Position numbers and translations under genes: made by a program
Shown: piece by piece, positions 34,635-45,639 of the stretch
How positions within the stretch are numbered: position 1 is the stretch's first letter
Layout of the letters: each line of letters opens with the position of its first letter
DNA from: Ceratothoa steindachneri
Taxonomy: Eukaryota; Arthropoda; Malacostraca; Isopoda; Cymothoidae
Assembly: GCA_963969495.1 (NCBI GenBank)
Contig: OZ018319.1
Location: 205,081,405 to 205,145,404 of the forward strand
Direction: 5' to 3'
Length of the DNA: 64,000 nucleotides
Notes under the pieces: generated by a model
The model's input: the letters and a program-made list of their open reading frames with translations, nothing else
Told to the model about the DNA's origin: nothing
The model's database searches: none

Positions 34635-35025
34635 TCTTTCCAGAAAGAAGAAGGAGAGAGAGGAAATAATAAGGGGAATGAATGAAGGATACAAAGTGAA
34701 ATAGAAGGAATGAGAGGAGAGAGAATGAGAGAGAGAGCGAGAATGAAAGAGAGGAAATGAGAGAAAGAGAGGTTGATGGAGAGAATGAGAAATACAGATG
34801 GAATAAGAAAGAGAAAGAGAGAGAATAAGAAATAGGAAGAAAGAGTGAATAAGAAGGAGAAAAAATTAGAAAGAAGGTGAAAGAGAGGGAATGAGAAAGG
34901 GAGAACATGAAATAAAGCAAATGAGAGAAGAGACCGAGTGAAAGACCGAAAATGGGAAAAAGAAAATGAGAAAAGAGAGAGGGAATTATAGTGAGAAAGA
35001 GAGAGAGAGTGTGTGTTTGTGTATG
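34635..35025. repeat. Polypurine (GA-rich) tract, about 390 bp
   Basis: The plus strand is almost entirely A/G (GAGAGAATGAGAGAGAGAG-like units), ending in a short GT run. The opposite-strand ORF (Ser/Phe/Leu-rich) is a product of composition. Confidence 0.9.
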
Positions 35026-35177
35026 TGTCTGTATGGGTCTGTATTGGTCACCCCAACCAACCTCTTATCATAAAAGGAAGTCTTTATATGGTGATCGACG
35101 ACGAGAAGAAATCCACAAAAAGTGATCTCGTACCGGTTCTCAAAATCCAATAACTTTTTACTGTAAGTACCAAAATA

Positions 35178-35330
35178 TACACACCCTCAAACACGTACAC
35201 GAAAAACTCACTTTATAATACCCAAATCAAACACGTACACGGACAAACTCACTTTATAATACTGAAATACAGACATCCTCAAACACATACCTGAACACTC
35301 GCTAACCTAAAAACAACCATACACTACACG
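35178..35330. repeat. Short tandem repeat, unit about 50 bp
   Basis: CAAACACGTACACG-AAACTCACTTTATAATAC occurs twice with a degenerate third copy (CCTCAAACACATACCTGAACACTC). Confidence 0.75.
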
Positions 35331-35609
35331 TAAGGAAATGTAGGTTCCCTTCTTGATCAAACAACTTTGAAGGTTGGGAGGTGACTTGCTAACCGGTTCT
35401 CCTGATGTATTTTGTTCTTTGGTAATTATTATTAATAATTTTTTGTAATACTAACATTAATATCAGTGCTTATTCGGGTATTATCTTTTATGGTGTGGCG
35501 ATACATTGAGGAATTATTTTTTTACCACCGATTATATCATTGAAAATGATTTCATTAAAGACTTTAGTTAAATTTTATATTTTGGCTTTTATTGTTATCA
35601 CTAAAGAAT

Positions 35610-36165
35610 TATTTTAATTTGTTTCATTATTATATTCATTATCACCTTTTTCATAATCTTTTTCATCAAGGCTAGTATCATTATAATTCGTGAACATGGT
35701 CACATTAACACCTTCATCATTATCGCATTCATCTTGATAATCATTCATTAACTTGTTCACAGTGACATTTTGATCACTATTGCCTTCATCTTCATCATCA
35801 AACCAGTATCATGAGCATCATTTTCATCATAATTCCTATCACCAATCTCATAATCTTCACTATCAAAGCCAGTATATTCATAACCCTTTTTATCATCATC
35901 AGCGATGCTGTCATCATCACAGTTATAATCAGCTTTCTTATTAAAGCCAGTATTATCATAATCCTTCCTATCATCATCATCACAGTCATTATCATCTTCC
36001 TTATTATAGTCAGTATCATCATAATACTTCTCTATCATTATCACAGTAATTATCATCTTCCTTATTAAAGTCAGTATCATCATAATACTTCTCTATCATC
36101 ATCACAGTCATTATCATCTTCCTTATTAAAGCCAGTATCATCATAATCCTTCTCTATCATCGTCG
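35610..36165. repeat. ATC-rich region with a 61-bp tandem unit
   Basis: From about 35935 a unit of the type CTTATTAAAGCCAGTATCAT plus CATAATCCTTCTCTATCATC repeats four times at 61-bp spacing (36000, 36061, 36122). The left part is degenerate ATC-rich sequence. The Asp-rich and Met-rich ORFs here are repeat products. Confidence 0.9.
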
Positions 36166-36425
36166 TCGACTGGGCGCGGCAGCCATGTTTAATCGCTTTC
36201 TAAGCCGCACGGCTGACATCAGAGAGGGGGTTAGTTTCATCCCCACCACACCCTTACGGAGAGAAGTAAGTTGAGATTGAAACTAAAATACCCTCGTTGG
36301 TTAGATAGGTATTTTTCTCTATACTCCCCTGGATTGCGCACCTTCCTTGCCTCAACCCCTGCAGGGATATAGGAAGAGATTTTTTCCGGAAATAATAATA
36401 ATAACGGAAATGATTTTAACTTTGA
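36166..36425. other. GC-moderate segment ending in (AAT)n, possible retroelement 3' end
   Basis: The segment CGACTGGGCGCGGCAGCCAT to AATAATAATAATAACG changes composition abruptly on both sides and ends in a trinucleotide run. No coding match. Confidence 0.25.
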
Positions 36426-36690
36426 TTTCATTATACTTTTTAAAATTCAATTTCCTAATGATTATTTTTGAGGGGAAAATGCATGCTGCTTTTAATGTGT
36501 AGTGCATTTTTATTTCGACGGTTTGTCAAATGGTATTTGATAATCTTCAGAGAAAGTGACATTAATATTTACCCAATGGTTTTATAGAGGCAAGATAGAA
36601 AGGTATAGTTGGAATAGGGGTGAGGCCTAAAATATATAGGAAAGGAAATATTTTAAAGTTAGAAGTTAGCAGTTAGAAGTTAGCTGTGAG

Positions 36691-36727
36691 CGATTTCAGA
36701 GCCAGTCGCTTCGAAGCTCTGAAATCG
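36691..36727. repeat. Perfect 12-bp hairpin
   Basis: CGATTTCAGAGC (36691-36702) and GCTCTGAAATCG (36716-36727) are perfect reverse complements around a 13-nt loop. The preceding sequence holds two AGTTAGAAGTTAGC repeats. Function unknown. Confidence 0.8.
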
Positions 36728-36849
36728 ATCGTTTCGTGGAAAAAGACGAGAGGCGAAAGTATCAGAAAAATGTCGATAAGTTCATGTAGAGTTTTCCCGA
36801 ACTGGCTGCGCGCATCTCAGTGAAAATCATTTCCTCCTGGACTATTTTC

Positions 36850-37036
36850 CAGACTGGTGATGATTGTTATGATGATAATAATAGTGACCATGATAGTGAT
36901 ACTGATTTTGATGATGAAAATAGTGTTGACCATATTGAGGAAAATGATGATCCTATTTTCACGCATCATTTCAGCCTCGGACTCTATTCACAACCTTCCT
37001 TAAATTCCTTATGGCGGTGGGGGGGGGGGGGGGGGG
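36850..37036. repeat. GAT-rich microsatellite and 20-nt poly-G run
   Basis: Degenerate GAT repeats (36857-36955) give an Asp-rich pseudo-ORF. A run of about 20 G lies near 37017-37036. Confidence 0.85.
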
Positions 37037-37374
37037 TCATAATTATCTACGGTTGAGTTCAGATACTTACATGTACGAACATATGCTCATATGGCTGATC
37101 GGATGCGTTATTTTTTTAATATGTTCGTAAACTTGACTCATGGTGTTGTTTAGACAAGCATAAGTTCGTACCATTGAGTTTTGTTGTTTGTCTGAATGAA
37201 CCATTTAGGAAGAATACAAAAAAATAATGGAGTTTGATTTCGATTCTTTTATTTACCCTTTTACTCAAAAGATAATAATAATCGAATTATTTAATTCGTA
37301 ATTGAGGAACAGTCGGCACTTGCAAGTGCGATTACTCCAAAACCTTAATATAAAAACACAAAATCATACCTAAC

Positions 37375-37485
37375 ATCTACATCCATCCATCATGTATACA
37401 TATATACATACACACTATATATACATACACACATAAATAAATAATACATACATCATGTATACATATATACATACATACACTTTCA
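37375..37485. repeat. (CATA)n-type microsatellite
   Basis: Interrupted TACATATATACATACACAC units over about 110 bp. Confidence 0.85.
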
Positions 37486-37539
37486 ACTGGCCAACCAATT
37501 TAAAAATGTGAAAACATAAGAAAATCAAAGAAAGTTACA

Positions 37540-37860
37540 AAAACTAGTAAAAACCGTAACACTTGAGGGAAATAAAAAAAAAACTGGTGAGGAATATTGA
37601 AACTGGTGAAAATACTAAAAAAAACACTAAAAGTGGTGAGACACCTAAAAAGTGATCGAAACAATAAGACACTAAAAGCTGCAGGAAATAGCCCCAAAGA
37701 AACCTCTAAACACTAGTGAGAATCACTAAAACTGGTGAAACACATAAAAACAAGTCAAAAGATTACGACTGGTGAAAAGTACTAAAACTTGGGAAAACAG
37801 CCAAAAAAAACGACAAAACATAAAAAAAAATTGAAGAAAAGTTAAAAACTGGTGAGCAGG
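37540..37860. repeat. Degenerate minisatellite, unit about 20 bp
   Basis: Repeated ACTAAAACTGGTGAAACAC-like units, up to the telomere-like tract. Confidence 0.75.
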
Positions 37861-37864
37861 CTTA

Positions 37865-37904
37865 CCTTACATTACCTAACCTAACTTAACCTAACCAAAC
37901 CTAA
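37865..37904. repeat. Interstitial telomere-like (CCTAA)n tract
   Basis: Read in 5-bp steps: CCTTA, CATTA, CCTAA, CCTAA, CTTAA, CCTAA, CCAAA, CCTAA. Four units are exact complements of TTAGG, the arthropod telomere repeat, and four differ by one or two bases. Confidence 0.6.
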
Positions 37905-38068
37905 AACTAGTAAGACCACACATTAAGTGTGTTTCGTCATTGGAAGATACTCCCGATTCATATCGACTACCAGCCCTCCACTAAGATATGCCCATACGGT
38001 CCCAAAACATTTTGGAGCCGACCTCTCACTATTCTAGTGAATGCGACGGTTTAATCGGGTAGGGATTG

Positions 38069-38079
38069 GGTTCGAATCC
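38069..38079 (+). promoter_or_regulatory. Pol III B-box-like motif (possible tRNA-derived SINE trace)
   Basis: GGTTCGAATCC matches the tRNA T-arm/B-box consensus exactly and is flanked by GGG/CC pairing. No convincing A box or cloverleaf lies upstream, so this is not called a tRNA. Confidence 0.35.
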
Positions 38080-38099
38080 CACAGAGAGCAAACATATAA

Positions 38100-38875
38100 A
38101 AAAATAACTTGTTCGTAGGGAGCTAGGTGCAAAATGGTGGTGAACCGATTCTGCATTGTGCGTGCAGGCAGTCTTACCGGCGTACGTTATCTCACGAATA
38201 GGCAATCGCAAGACAGTACTCTTATTCCCGTTTTTCCTTCGAACGCACGCAACATATCACTCTTCCATTTGAAACCTGCTCTTTGGGGTTTTAAGATTCA
38301 TACACCCCTGAAGTGGAATAGTTCAGGCTCTCCCTTGGCCCAAGAGAGTTCCCTGTTTATTGGTCGGCGACCTATAATGCGCCCCCCCCCCCTCCTAATC
38401 ACCCTAACCCATGGTGTTCATTTCTACCAACCGTCATTTTGATTTTTGTTACTTTCATTCTCCAGAAGGAGGATCCTGTCCACGATTGAAAAGGAAAGGG
38501 TTGGATTGATGGCGATCTGGCGCGCGCACAACTCTCCTCACCTTACACTTGCTCACTAATGAAGGCAATTCTCGTTGTTGGGTGGCACCAATAGATAAAT
38601 TTTTATATAAAATTACGAAAACTAACGAAGGAATTTCCTCTACAAAGACCCAGAAAGTTGACTCGTATTATGGCAAAGTTAGGTGAGTAGAAATGTGTGA
38701 AATTACCTCGAGGAATTAGAACCTCATTGCATTATCCATTTACACACATTTCGTTAAAGATCTTTCTCAAGTTCATCATCATAAACCATTTTCTCAAAAA
38801 GTTAAGTTGGCGCACATCATCGCCATCGAGATCACCTACCAGTCCTACCTTTAAATATAATCTCCTTAAAAAGCT
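38100..38875. other. No recognised feature
   Basis: Mixed-composition sequence with short chance ORFs and a poly-C run near 38383-38393. Confidence 0.4.
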
Positions 38876-38879
38876 GAAT

Positions 38880-39025
38880 TTAATACAGTTCTCACCCAGA
38901 TTTGGGGCCATTTTGGTTCAGATACGACAAATTTCCTTCGAGGTACGATATTTGTTGGACACGAGAATTTTGGTCGTTAGTTACGACAATTTTGATCTCA
39001 AATATAGTAATTATCCGTCTAGATG
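38880..39025. repeat. Degenerate minisatellite, unit about 21 bp (left block)
   Basis: TTTTGGTTCAGATACGACAA-like units, the same family as 40198-40870. The two blocks are separated by 1.1 kb of unrelated sequence. Confidence 0.7.
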
Positions 39026-39344
39026 AATGTAATAGAATTCAGGTAGTCTGAATCTGAACCCTTTTTGGCTTTCCCTCCAAAGATGCAGGGGAGGGAAGAC
39101 GACAGCCCCAATTCGGGGGGACAAGACTTCTGTGAGTGCGATAGGAATTTAATGACGAGAATGAATTACTCGTTGGTTGGTATTGCTACTATTTAATTAG
39201 GCTTTGGCGGTTGAAGGATTTAAACAGGAGAACAAAAATAATCTTCTAATCTTATACAAACAACAATATATATTTACAGAATAATATACAAGCGATTTAG
39301 TTAACACCGTTACTAAATGAATGAAATTGAAATGATACGTAGGA

Positions 39345-39560
39345 CTCGTCTCAGCCATACTAGGCTCAATAATTGCACTAATTACCAGAGGAAAAGCGAG
39401 AGGCGACTACGAGATGAGTCTTAGACGTATGGGGCTCATTAATTAGACTAATTACCCGAGGGAAAGTGAGAGGCGACTACGAGGTGAATTTAATCATACG
39501 AGGCTCAATAATTATTACAATAATTACTCGAGAGTGACCGGGAGGAGATCACGAGGCGAG
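39345..39560. repeat. About 72-bp tandem repeat, three copies
   Basis: The unit contains AGGCTCAATAATT-ACTAATTACC-GAG-GGAAAG-GAGAGGCGACTACGAG-TGAG, repeated three times with substitutions. Confidence 0.85.
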
Positions 39561-40142
39561 TCACTTCGTCGGAGAGCGCCACGCCTCTTTGATGATGAAG
39601 GAGAATATATGTCTTACGATTTTATAGAGAAGACCACGAGTATGGATACTCGGTGGAAGGTATTTTTTTCGAGGAGGAAGGTTAAGCGCGATATTCCAAC
39701 GTAGTCTTCGTCGTTCCGAATATGGATTCCTGCCGCGAGACCGAATAGCACCGGGGTTGCCGCTAGAGGATTGCGCGTCGTCAATGAATAATTCCAAAGA
39801 CCTCTTATGATGCCGCATGAATACCGTCTGTATTGCTTGGGCTTGATTACTGGGTAGCAACGGGGGACAGCTCAAACAATACTTCTACGATTATCCTCGG
39901 GGTGGAGAATATATATTGCTACGCCAGAAGTTCCAATGTTTGCCGAGAGAAGCGTTATCGGTTCGGTCCCACATCCTCGATGGCGAGAATCAGCGTTGAA
40001 GGATGTAACACCATAAACGGGACTGGGCTCTGGTGTGTTATCGCTCCGGAAGTTTGCCGCTGGTCTGGAAGCAAGGCTACTTCGCTCGAAATCCCTTTCT
40101 CGTGACTCGATCATACACGCTCGCCCTCTCTCTCACACACAC

Positions 40143-40178
<36 letters not shown>
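39561..40178. other. GC-richer segment ending in (CT)n
   Basis: Composition differs from the flanking minisatellite, and both strands have ORFs of about 80-104 codons (39561-39875, 39833-40105, 39872-40114) without recognisable domains. It ends in a CT run (40146-40178). With the 72-bp repeats it looks like an insertion that split the 21-bp minisatellite; its nature is unknown. Confidence 0.4.
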
Positions 40179-40181
<3 letters not shown>

Positions 40182-40197
40182 TCCTGACAATGAGAGA

Positions 40198-40870
40198 ATT
40201 TTGTTCTAGATACTATAATTTTGTTTCATGGTAGGATAATTTTGATTTTAGATACAGCTATTTTCGTTCTTCATACGATGGTTTTGTTCTTGCCATAAGA
40301 ATTTGGGTCCAAGATACGACAATTCTGATCCCAGATACAACAATTTTCCTTCTAGATACCATAAATTTATTCAGGTTACAGAACTTTGTTCCTAGGTAGG
40401 ACAATTTTGTATCTAGATAAGAGAACCTTGGTTCTTCACACGAAAAATTTGATTCAAGATACGACAGTTGGGTTCGGCTACACTTTCCTTTCTAGATACA
40501 AGTTTCATATACAAATTTAGATACGATCATTTTGATTGTAGATATGACACCTTTTATTCTGAACATGACAATATTAAGTGTAGTTATGACAATTTGGGAA
40601 TAGCCTATAAATTAAGTTCTAGAGTGAACGATTATTATTCTAGATACGAGAATTTCCCCCGTAAATAGGAAAATTGTGATTCTAGGTGCAATTGTGGTTC
40701 TAAATACGACATTATTAATTCTAGATCCGACAATTTTAGTTTTGCGGGATAACTTTTGTTTTAGCTACGATAATTTCGGTTATAGCTGCGACTATTTTGA
40801 ATCTAAATAAGGCAATTTTGGTCTTAGGACCGACAAATTAGTTCCAGACGCACCAGTTTAGACTCTAGAT
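40198..40870. repeat. Degenerate minisatellite, unit about 21 bp (right block)
   Basis: About 30 copies of TTTTGATTCTAGATACGACAA-like units, including many TCTAGATACGA cores. Confidence 0.88.
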
Positions 40871-41299
40871 ACGTATGTCCTAGTTTTTTTGTTCTCTGGT
40901 GCAAACTGGGTGCTTTAAATTCCCGTCGTAGAGTTAAACAACATTGGGCGTCTTTAGTCATCGCACGAGAGTCTGAATGGAGTCGATCTTGTTCCACGTC
41001 GTTATTTGGTACTAGAAAACTCAATTGATATACGATTTAGGTGATGTGACTGTTGGTAAACAACAACCAAAACAAGGATGTCTGCATTAAGAATACTCCC
41101 CTTTCTTCTTTTTTTACCACCACAAATAATCTTTCCTTTCATTCAATCCTTTTTCTTGAGTTTTTTTTTCCTTTAAAACTTACATTCGCACTTATCTTTA
41201 AACATCACTGATATGAAAACACTTAAAAGACGAAAATAAACGAGCGACGTCTGTCGAGGGACATTCACAGCTAAAACAGTTAATGCAACATTATCAAGG

Positions 41300-41700
41300 C
41301 ATCTGTACAAGTGAAGTACGAGGTGCCGAAGATGGACAGATGGGAGGTTTTGGATTTGGAGGGTTCCCCGTGTAGGCTACGAGGTGCCACAGATTCGGAG
41401 GTGGGTGGTTTTTGATTTGCGGGGTTCACCGTGTAGGCTACGAGGTGCCATCGATTCGAAGGTGGGTTGTTTTATATTTGGAGGTTCACCATGTAGGCTA
41501 TGAGGTGCCATAGATTCGGAGGTGGGTGAAGAGGAGGGAGGTTTTAAATTTTAGGGTTCTATATGTGGAGTACGAAGTGACCGAGCTACATAGGCAAGAT
41601 TTCTTAGATTTACTCATACTCCTTCATGTGGACTACGAGGAGCCTGAGTTGCAGATGCAGGAGGTTTTCGATTTTCTAGTATTCCTCCATGTGGAGTACG
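41300..41700. repeat. 60-bp minisatellite, about six to seven copies
   Basis: TGTAGGCTACGAGGTGCCA starts near 41371, 41432 and 41492 with the same 60-61 bp spacing, followed by diverged copies. The period is a multiple of three, so a short ORF (41526-41723) runs through it. Confidence 0.9.
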
Positions 41701-42169
41701 AGATGGCCATGATGGATGGTTGAAAGGTTGTAGATTTCAGAGTCTTCCAGAAGTATATAGTGTACAACAAGCTCCATCCACCTTACGCCTCATAGTTGCT
41801 GGGTATTTTATAGTTTTAAACGCCTCATATACACACTCACTCATAACTATACACAAAATCCTCCCCTAAATGAAATTATCTCCCAATAAATTTAACTTTG
41901 ATCTGATTATTTTAAATTATGGTTAACCAAATGACCAATAATTTTTGATAAGATCAAAAACTAAGTGACCTTTCAAAATCTAAATTATTGACCTTTTTAT
42001 TCTCGGAGTTTATCAATCTTATTTAAAAACCAATATGAACATACTGGTGTGTGACATAATAGTTTGACTCATTTTCACTAGTATTCGGTACCCTAGTAGC
42101 CTTGGTTCTATATATACAAAAATGGAAAATGGCCTATTTAAATGTCAATAGAAATCGGTCTTTAATCTC

Positions 42170-42425
42170 AAGTATTTATATACCTCTGACGCGGAACAGG
42201 TCCCTCTGCCCCGGGGCGACGAAGGTTCCACCTGAACGGTGTTTGGAGTCAAAACATAATACTTCCTGGCACCTCTCCCCAAAAGGACCGGCCTCTGATG
42301 CCCTTGGGCTCACCAGCGATTATCATACTGACCTTTATGTTTATTTCATTATCCGGTCGGGATCCGCCTGGATAAAGGCAGGTTGTCAAACCACTACTAC
42401 TACTATTACTACTACCATAAATGGT
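42170..42425 (+). mobile_element. Probable non-LTR retrotransposon 3' end with (ACT)n tail
   Basis: This GC-rich block ends GGATAAAGGCAGGTTGTCAA, ACC and (ACT)n. The sharp composition change and trinucleotide tail suit the 3' UTR of an RTE-like element. No RT remains. Confidence 0.45.
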
Positions 42426-42854
42426 GTTGAGGTACATTAGGTCTGGTTAGTTGTCGAAGAAGACATTTTTAGTTCTGTCTAGCTCATAATGATGTAATTA
42501 GATGGCCGAATTTCTTATATGCCTCAAAGGAACAGAGGTTAGCTAGAAGGAAACTGTTTCCCCACTTCGAGCAAAGTTAAGGCAGAATGGTTGTGGTTAG
42601 TGGTATGATGGGTACATGATTGAGTTCATTCTCGTGCCAGAATGACAAATATTGCCATTATTCTCGAATATCTCCAACGTAAAAGGGTGGAAATGATGCT
42701 TCTTATTTTTAGTCAAGTTGAACTACATTGGCTGAGGATAGTGGTGAGATGGTGAGCGGTTGTTTGACCTAGCTCGATATCGTTGGATTGTGAATCTTTT
42801 TACACACATTAAACAGTGTTAATCTACAATGGATATGGATAGTCATAGGCTGTG

Positions 42855-43085
42855 CAACTTAATAATATTAATACTAACAATGAAAATATTAATAATAACA
42901 AATAATAATAATAGTAATGAATAATAATATTAAAAATAATAACTAATAAAAATACTGCTATTACTATTATAAATAAAAATAATCATTATTAATAATAATA
43001 TAAATAATGACAGTACTAATAATAATATTACTAATATACTACTACTACAACTAATAATAATATTACAAATAATAATAAAAAAATA
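42855..43085. repeat. (AAT)n-rich microsatellite region
   Basis: About 230 bp of interrupted AAT repeats. Confidence 0.9.
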
Positions 43086-44775
43086 AGGGATCCGAGCCCA
43101 CAACTGTTGAGTTCGTTCCTGGTGTTCCGATTCTCATTCCTAGTCCAGGTTTATTGGTAGGTTTAATGGTCCATAAATCATTTTTTCTTATTTCTTTTTT
43201 GCTTTTGGTTTTGTGACCTGAAAAAAACCCCCGAAAATCCTAACTATTTTGACCTCTGATATTGGGAGTCATTGCTGCATTTGAGCTTTAAGATTTTTAC
43301 CTTGAATTAGGCCAAAAGCAACAGTTCCGGGGTTCCTTGAATCATGTTTTGTATTATAACCTTTGATCTAAACAAGAGAAAGCAACAAATAAGGTATCAA
43401 TTTAAATAGTGTAATATTAAAAATAATGATAAATAAATAAATGATAATAATTCCATCATTTTTCAGGAAATAACAGAAAGCCAATCAAAATCTAGAAAAA
43501 CATCGACAAGTTGATAATGGCACACAGTTGATATCTCAGAATCTCTACGTACTGTCCATAGGAGGTGTCAACTGGACCATCTACCAGAGCTCTCACTGAA
43601 ACTTTCCTGGTTGGACACCCTTCAGCTTTTATCAGTGGTCTCCAGTTTCTTATCAACAGACTGACGTTCCAGTATTTTCTAAATCTTCATAATTTACAGG
43701 AAAATGCAGGTTAGTCGAAGATTCAAGAACTTGCATATGTAACAGTTAAATCTGCTATCCCATTCTGGCACATGGCTAGGATCAGGACAATGATCAAATA
43801 CAACCCAATAAATCTACATGAGAAAAGAAAAGGAAGATCAAATATCCCTGGATGAAAATGGTGAAAGTTGTGCTGAAAGTACACAGGCTTTTCGATATAG
43901 GAGCTTCAGATACAATCCAAAAAATATAGAACAACAGATTGTTATCCAGAAAGAAAAAAGATAAAGATATCAAGTTATACTAAGACAAAAATACTGAGAC
44001 GAAAGGTTATATGTTTTGGCATGACAAGATTTTTAAGAAAATGCCCCTACAGTAAGCAGCGACGAATGAAAGACTGTAGCATAAACAAGAAAAAAGCTAT
44101 ACTAATCACTTTGAACGTCACAAAGAGTTTTAAGTTTTGTTTTATTGCGATATTTTGCATGAACTTAAAAATTACCGTCTTAACATATTGTAATATTTTA
44201 CAGGTGCAGCAAAACAAGAGGCAGTCTTTCGTGGGGATTTCATTACCTGGGGTTACGCAACTAATACGACGCTAACACAGAGGGCATGGATTACCATCAG
44301 CCTCTACCCGGATCTTCTCACTATAAAGACAGACACTCTAACTAGTGTGACTTTGACGTGTGCAAGGAAGGGCATGAAATTTGATGTCTTTTCAATACAG
44401 CTGATCATCTTGATTTATCAGACAATCCAATTACTATCATGGTTTCTGTCACAGAATTCTGTCCAGCTATAATAATAGCCAGAGTCACATATTCAAAATT
44501 TGTGCCCCCCTCCCCAACACACACTACACTGCATTACACTGTGATGGAAAGTTGCTAAAATATGTCTTAAGCAGTGAACCTGGAAGTACCTCAGACGCTT
44601 TAGCAGTACTAGTGCTGCTCCATCTTCATATCCTGAAGGAAAATTATTGGGAGTATTTGCCATCGACAATTCTTCCGGCACTACCTAATGCTGAGGGTTC
44701 AATGGATTTTGGAGACATGGGAACTTACGAATAATATTCCTGAAGTTTTTTTCCGCTGAGCTAACTTGTTAGGCT
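43086..44775. other. No confidently recognised feature
   Basis: Contains short ORFs (44021-44275, 44493-44734). One stretch near 43770-43860 faintly resembles a mariner helix-turn-helix region, but not enough to call. Confidence 0.35.
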
Positions 44776-44779
44776 ATAT

Positions 44780-45090
44780 ATAAGGCTTTCCTAGCAGGCT
44801 TTCCTGACGGACTTTTCTAGAATGTTCATAGAGGGCTCTTCTGCCGATTTTTTTATCCTAGGACTTCCTAGAGCAGTTTCTTGATGGCCTTTCAAGGCAA
44901 CATTTTCGAGGACTTCCCTAAAGGCCTTCCTGGCAAGTAATCGAGATCGGCTTTCTTGAAGGCCTTCTCTTGGCACGCTCTCCTGACAGGATTTATCGCA
45001 AGTCTTCTGGTGGAGGGGAGTAGCGAGTTTCCTTGAGGATCAGTCCTAATGGGCTTTGCCTGTAAGCTCTGCCGACTTCACTCTTGTCAT
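44780..45090. repeat. Degenerate minisatellite, unit about 21-24 bp
   Basis: Repeated GGCTTTCCTGACGGACTTTCCTAG-like units. Confidence 0.7.
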
Positions 45091-45639
45091 TTATAACCTA
45101 CCCATCTTTGCCTAAAATTCCTGATCCTCTTTTGAGATAATTCAAACGGATTCAATTGACTAGATAACATCCGGTAGCTAGGCTTTAGGGTGGTAAACTG
45201 GGCACCCATTCGTAAGATGGGGTCACCACAAGACATGGGGTGGGGCTCCATCCAATTACAGTATCGTTGCGTGCGATTGGCTCTATGAGCTCTCCCTCAG
45301 AGATGAAATGGACATCGGGCTCCCATTGAGTATCCTCTTCGGTCTCCTGAACTGACCCCATCTCGACCCTTTTCTTTTGTGTTTGCTGAAGAAATCTTCT
45401 ATGCAGAAATACCCAAGGACCATTCCGCAGCTCACTACGAGAATAGTGAACACTTGCACAGGAATTAACAAAGATTTGTGTGAAAGTGTTTAGTAGACAG
45501 AATTTTCTGAATACATTAAAAAACATGGTCAGCATTTCGAACACTTACTCTAATAATGCTTTATAACTAATGATTTAGTATCATGTACATTTGTTTTCTT
45601 TGAAACAGGAAATCACAATTCGAAAGTTCAAAGATGTCA

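Noticed and set aside
35757..36083. Asp-rich ORF resembling the acidic cuticle tail
   Set aside because: It is an ATC-type tandem repeat read in three frames; no flanking coding sequence or splice sites support it.
38041..38085. Possible tRNA gene
   Set aside because: Only the T-arm/B-box-like GGTTCGAATCC is present; no acceptor stem, D arm or anticodon arm can be folded around it.
43770..44230. Possible mariner or pogo transposase remnant
   Set aside because: A few residues resemble the helix-turn-helix region, but no DDE motif or termini could be found.
45185..45544. 119-codon minus-strand ORF beginning MFEMLTMFFNVFRKFCLLNT
   Set aside because: It is the least repeat-like unexplained ORF here, but I recognise no domain, see no convincing splice partners, and it neighbours a minisatellite and a retroelement. 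Left uncalled as a gene.
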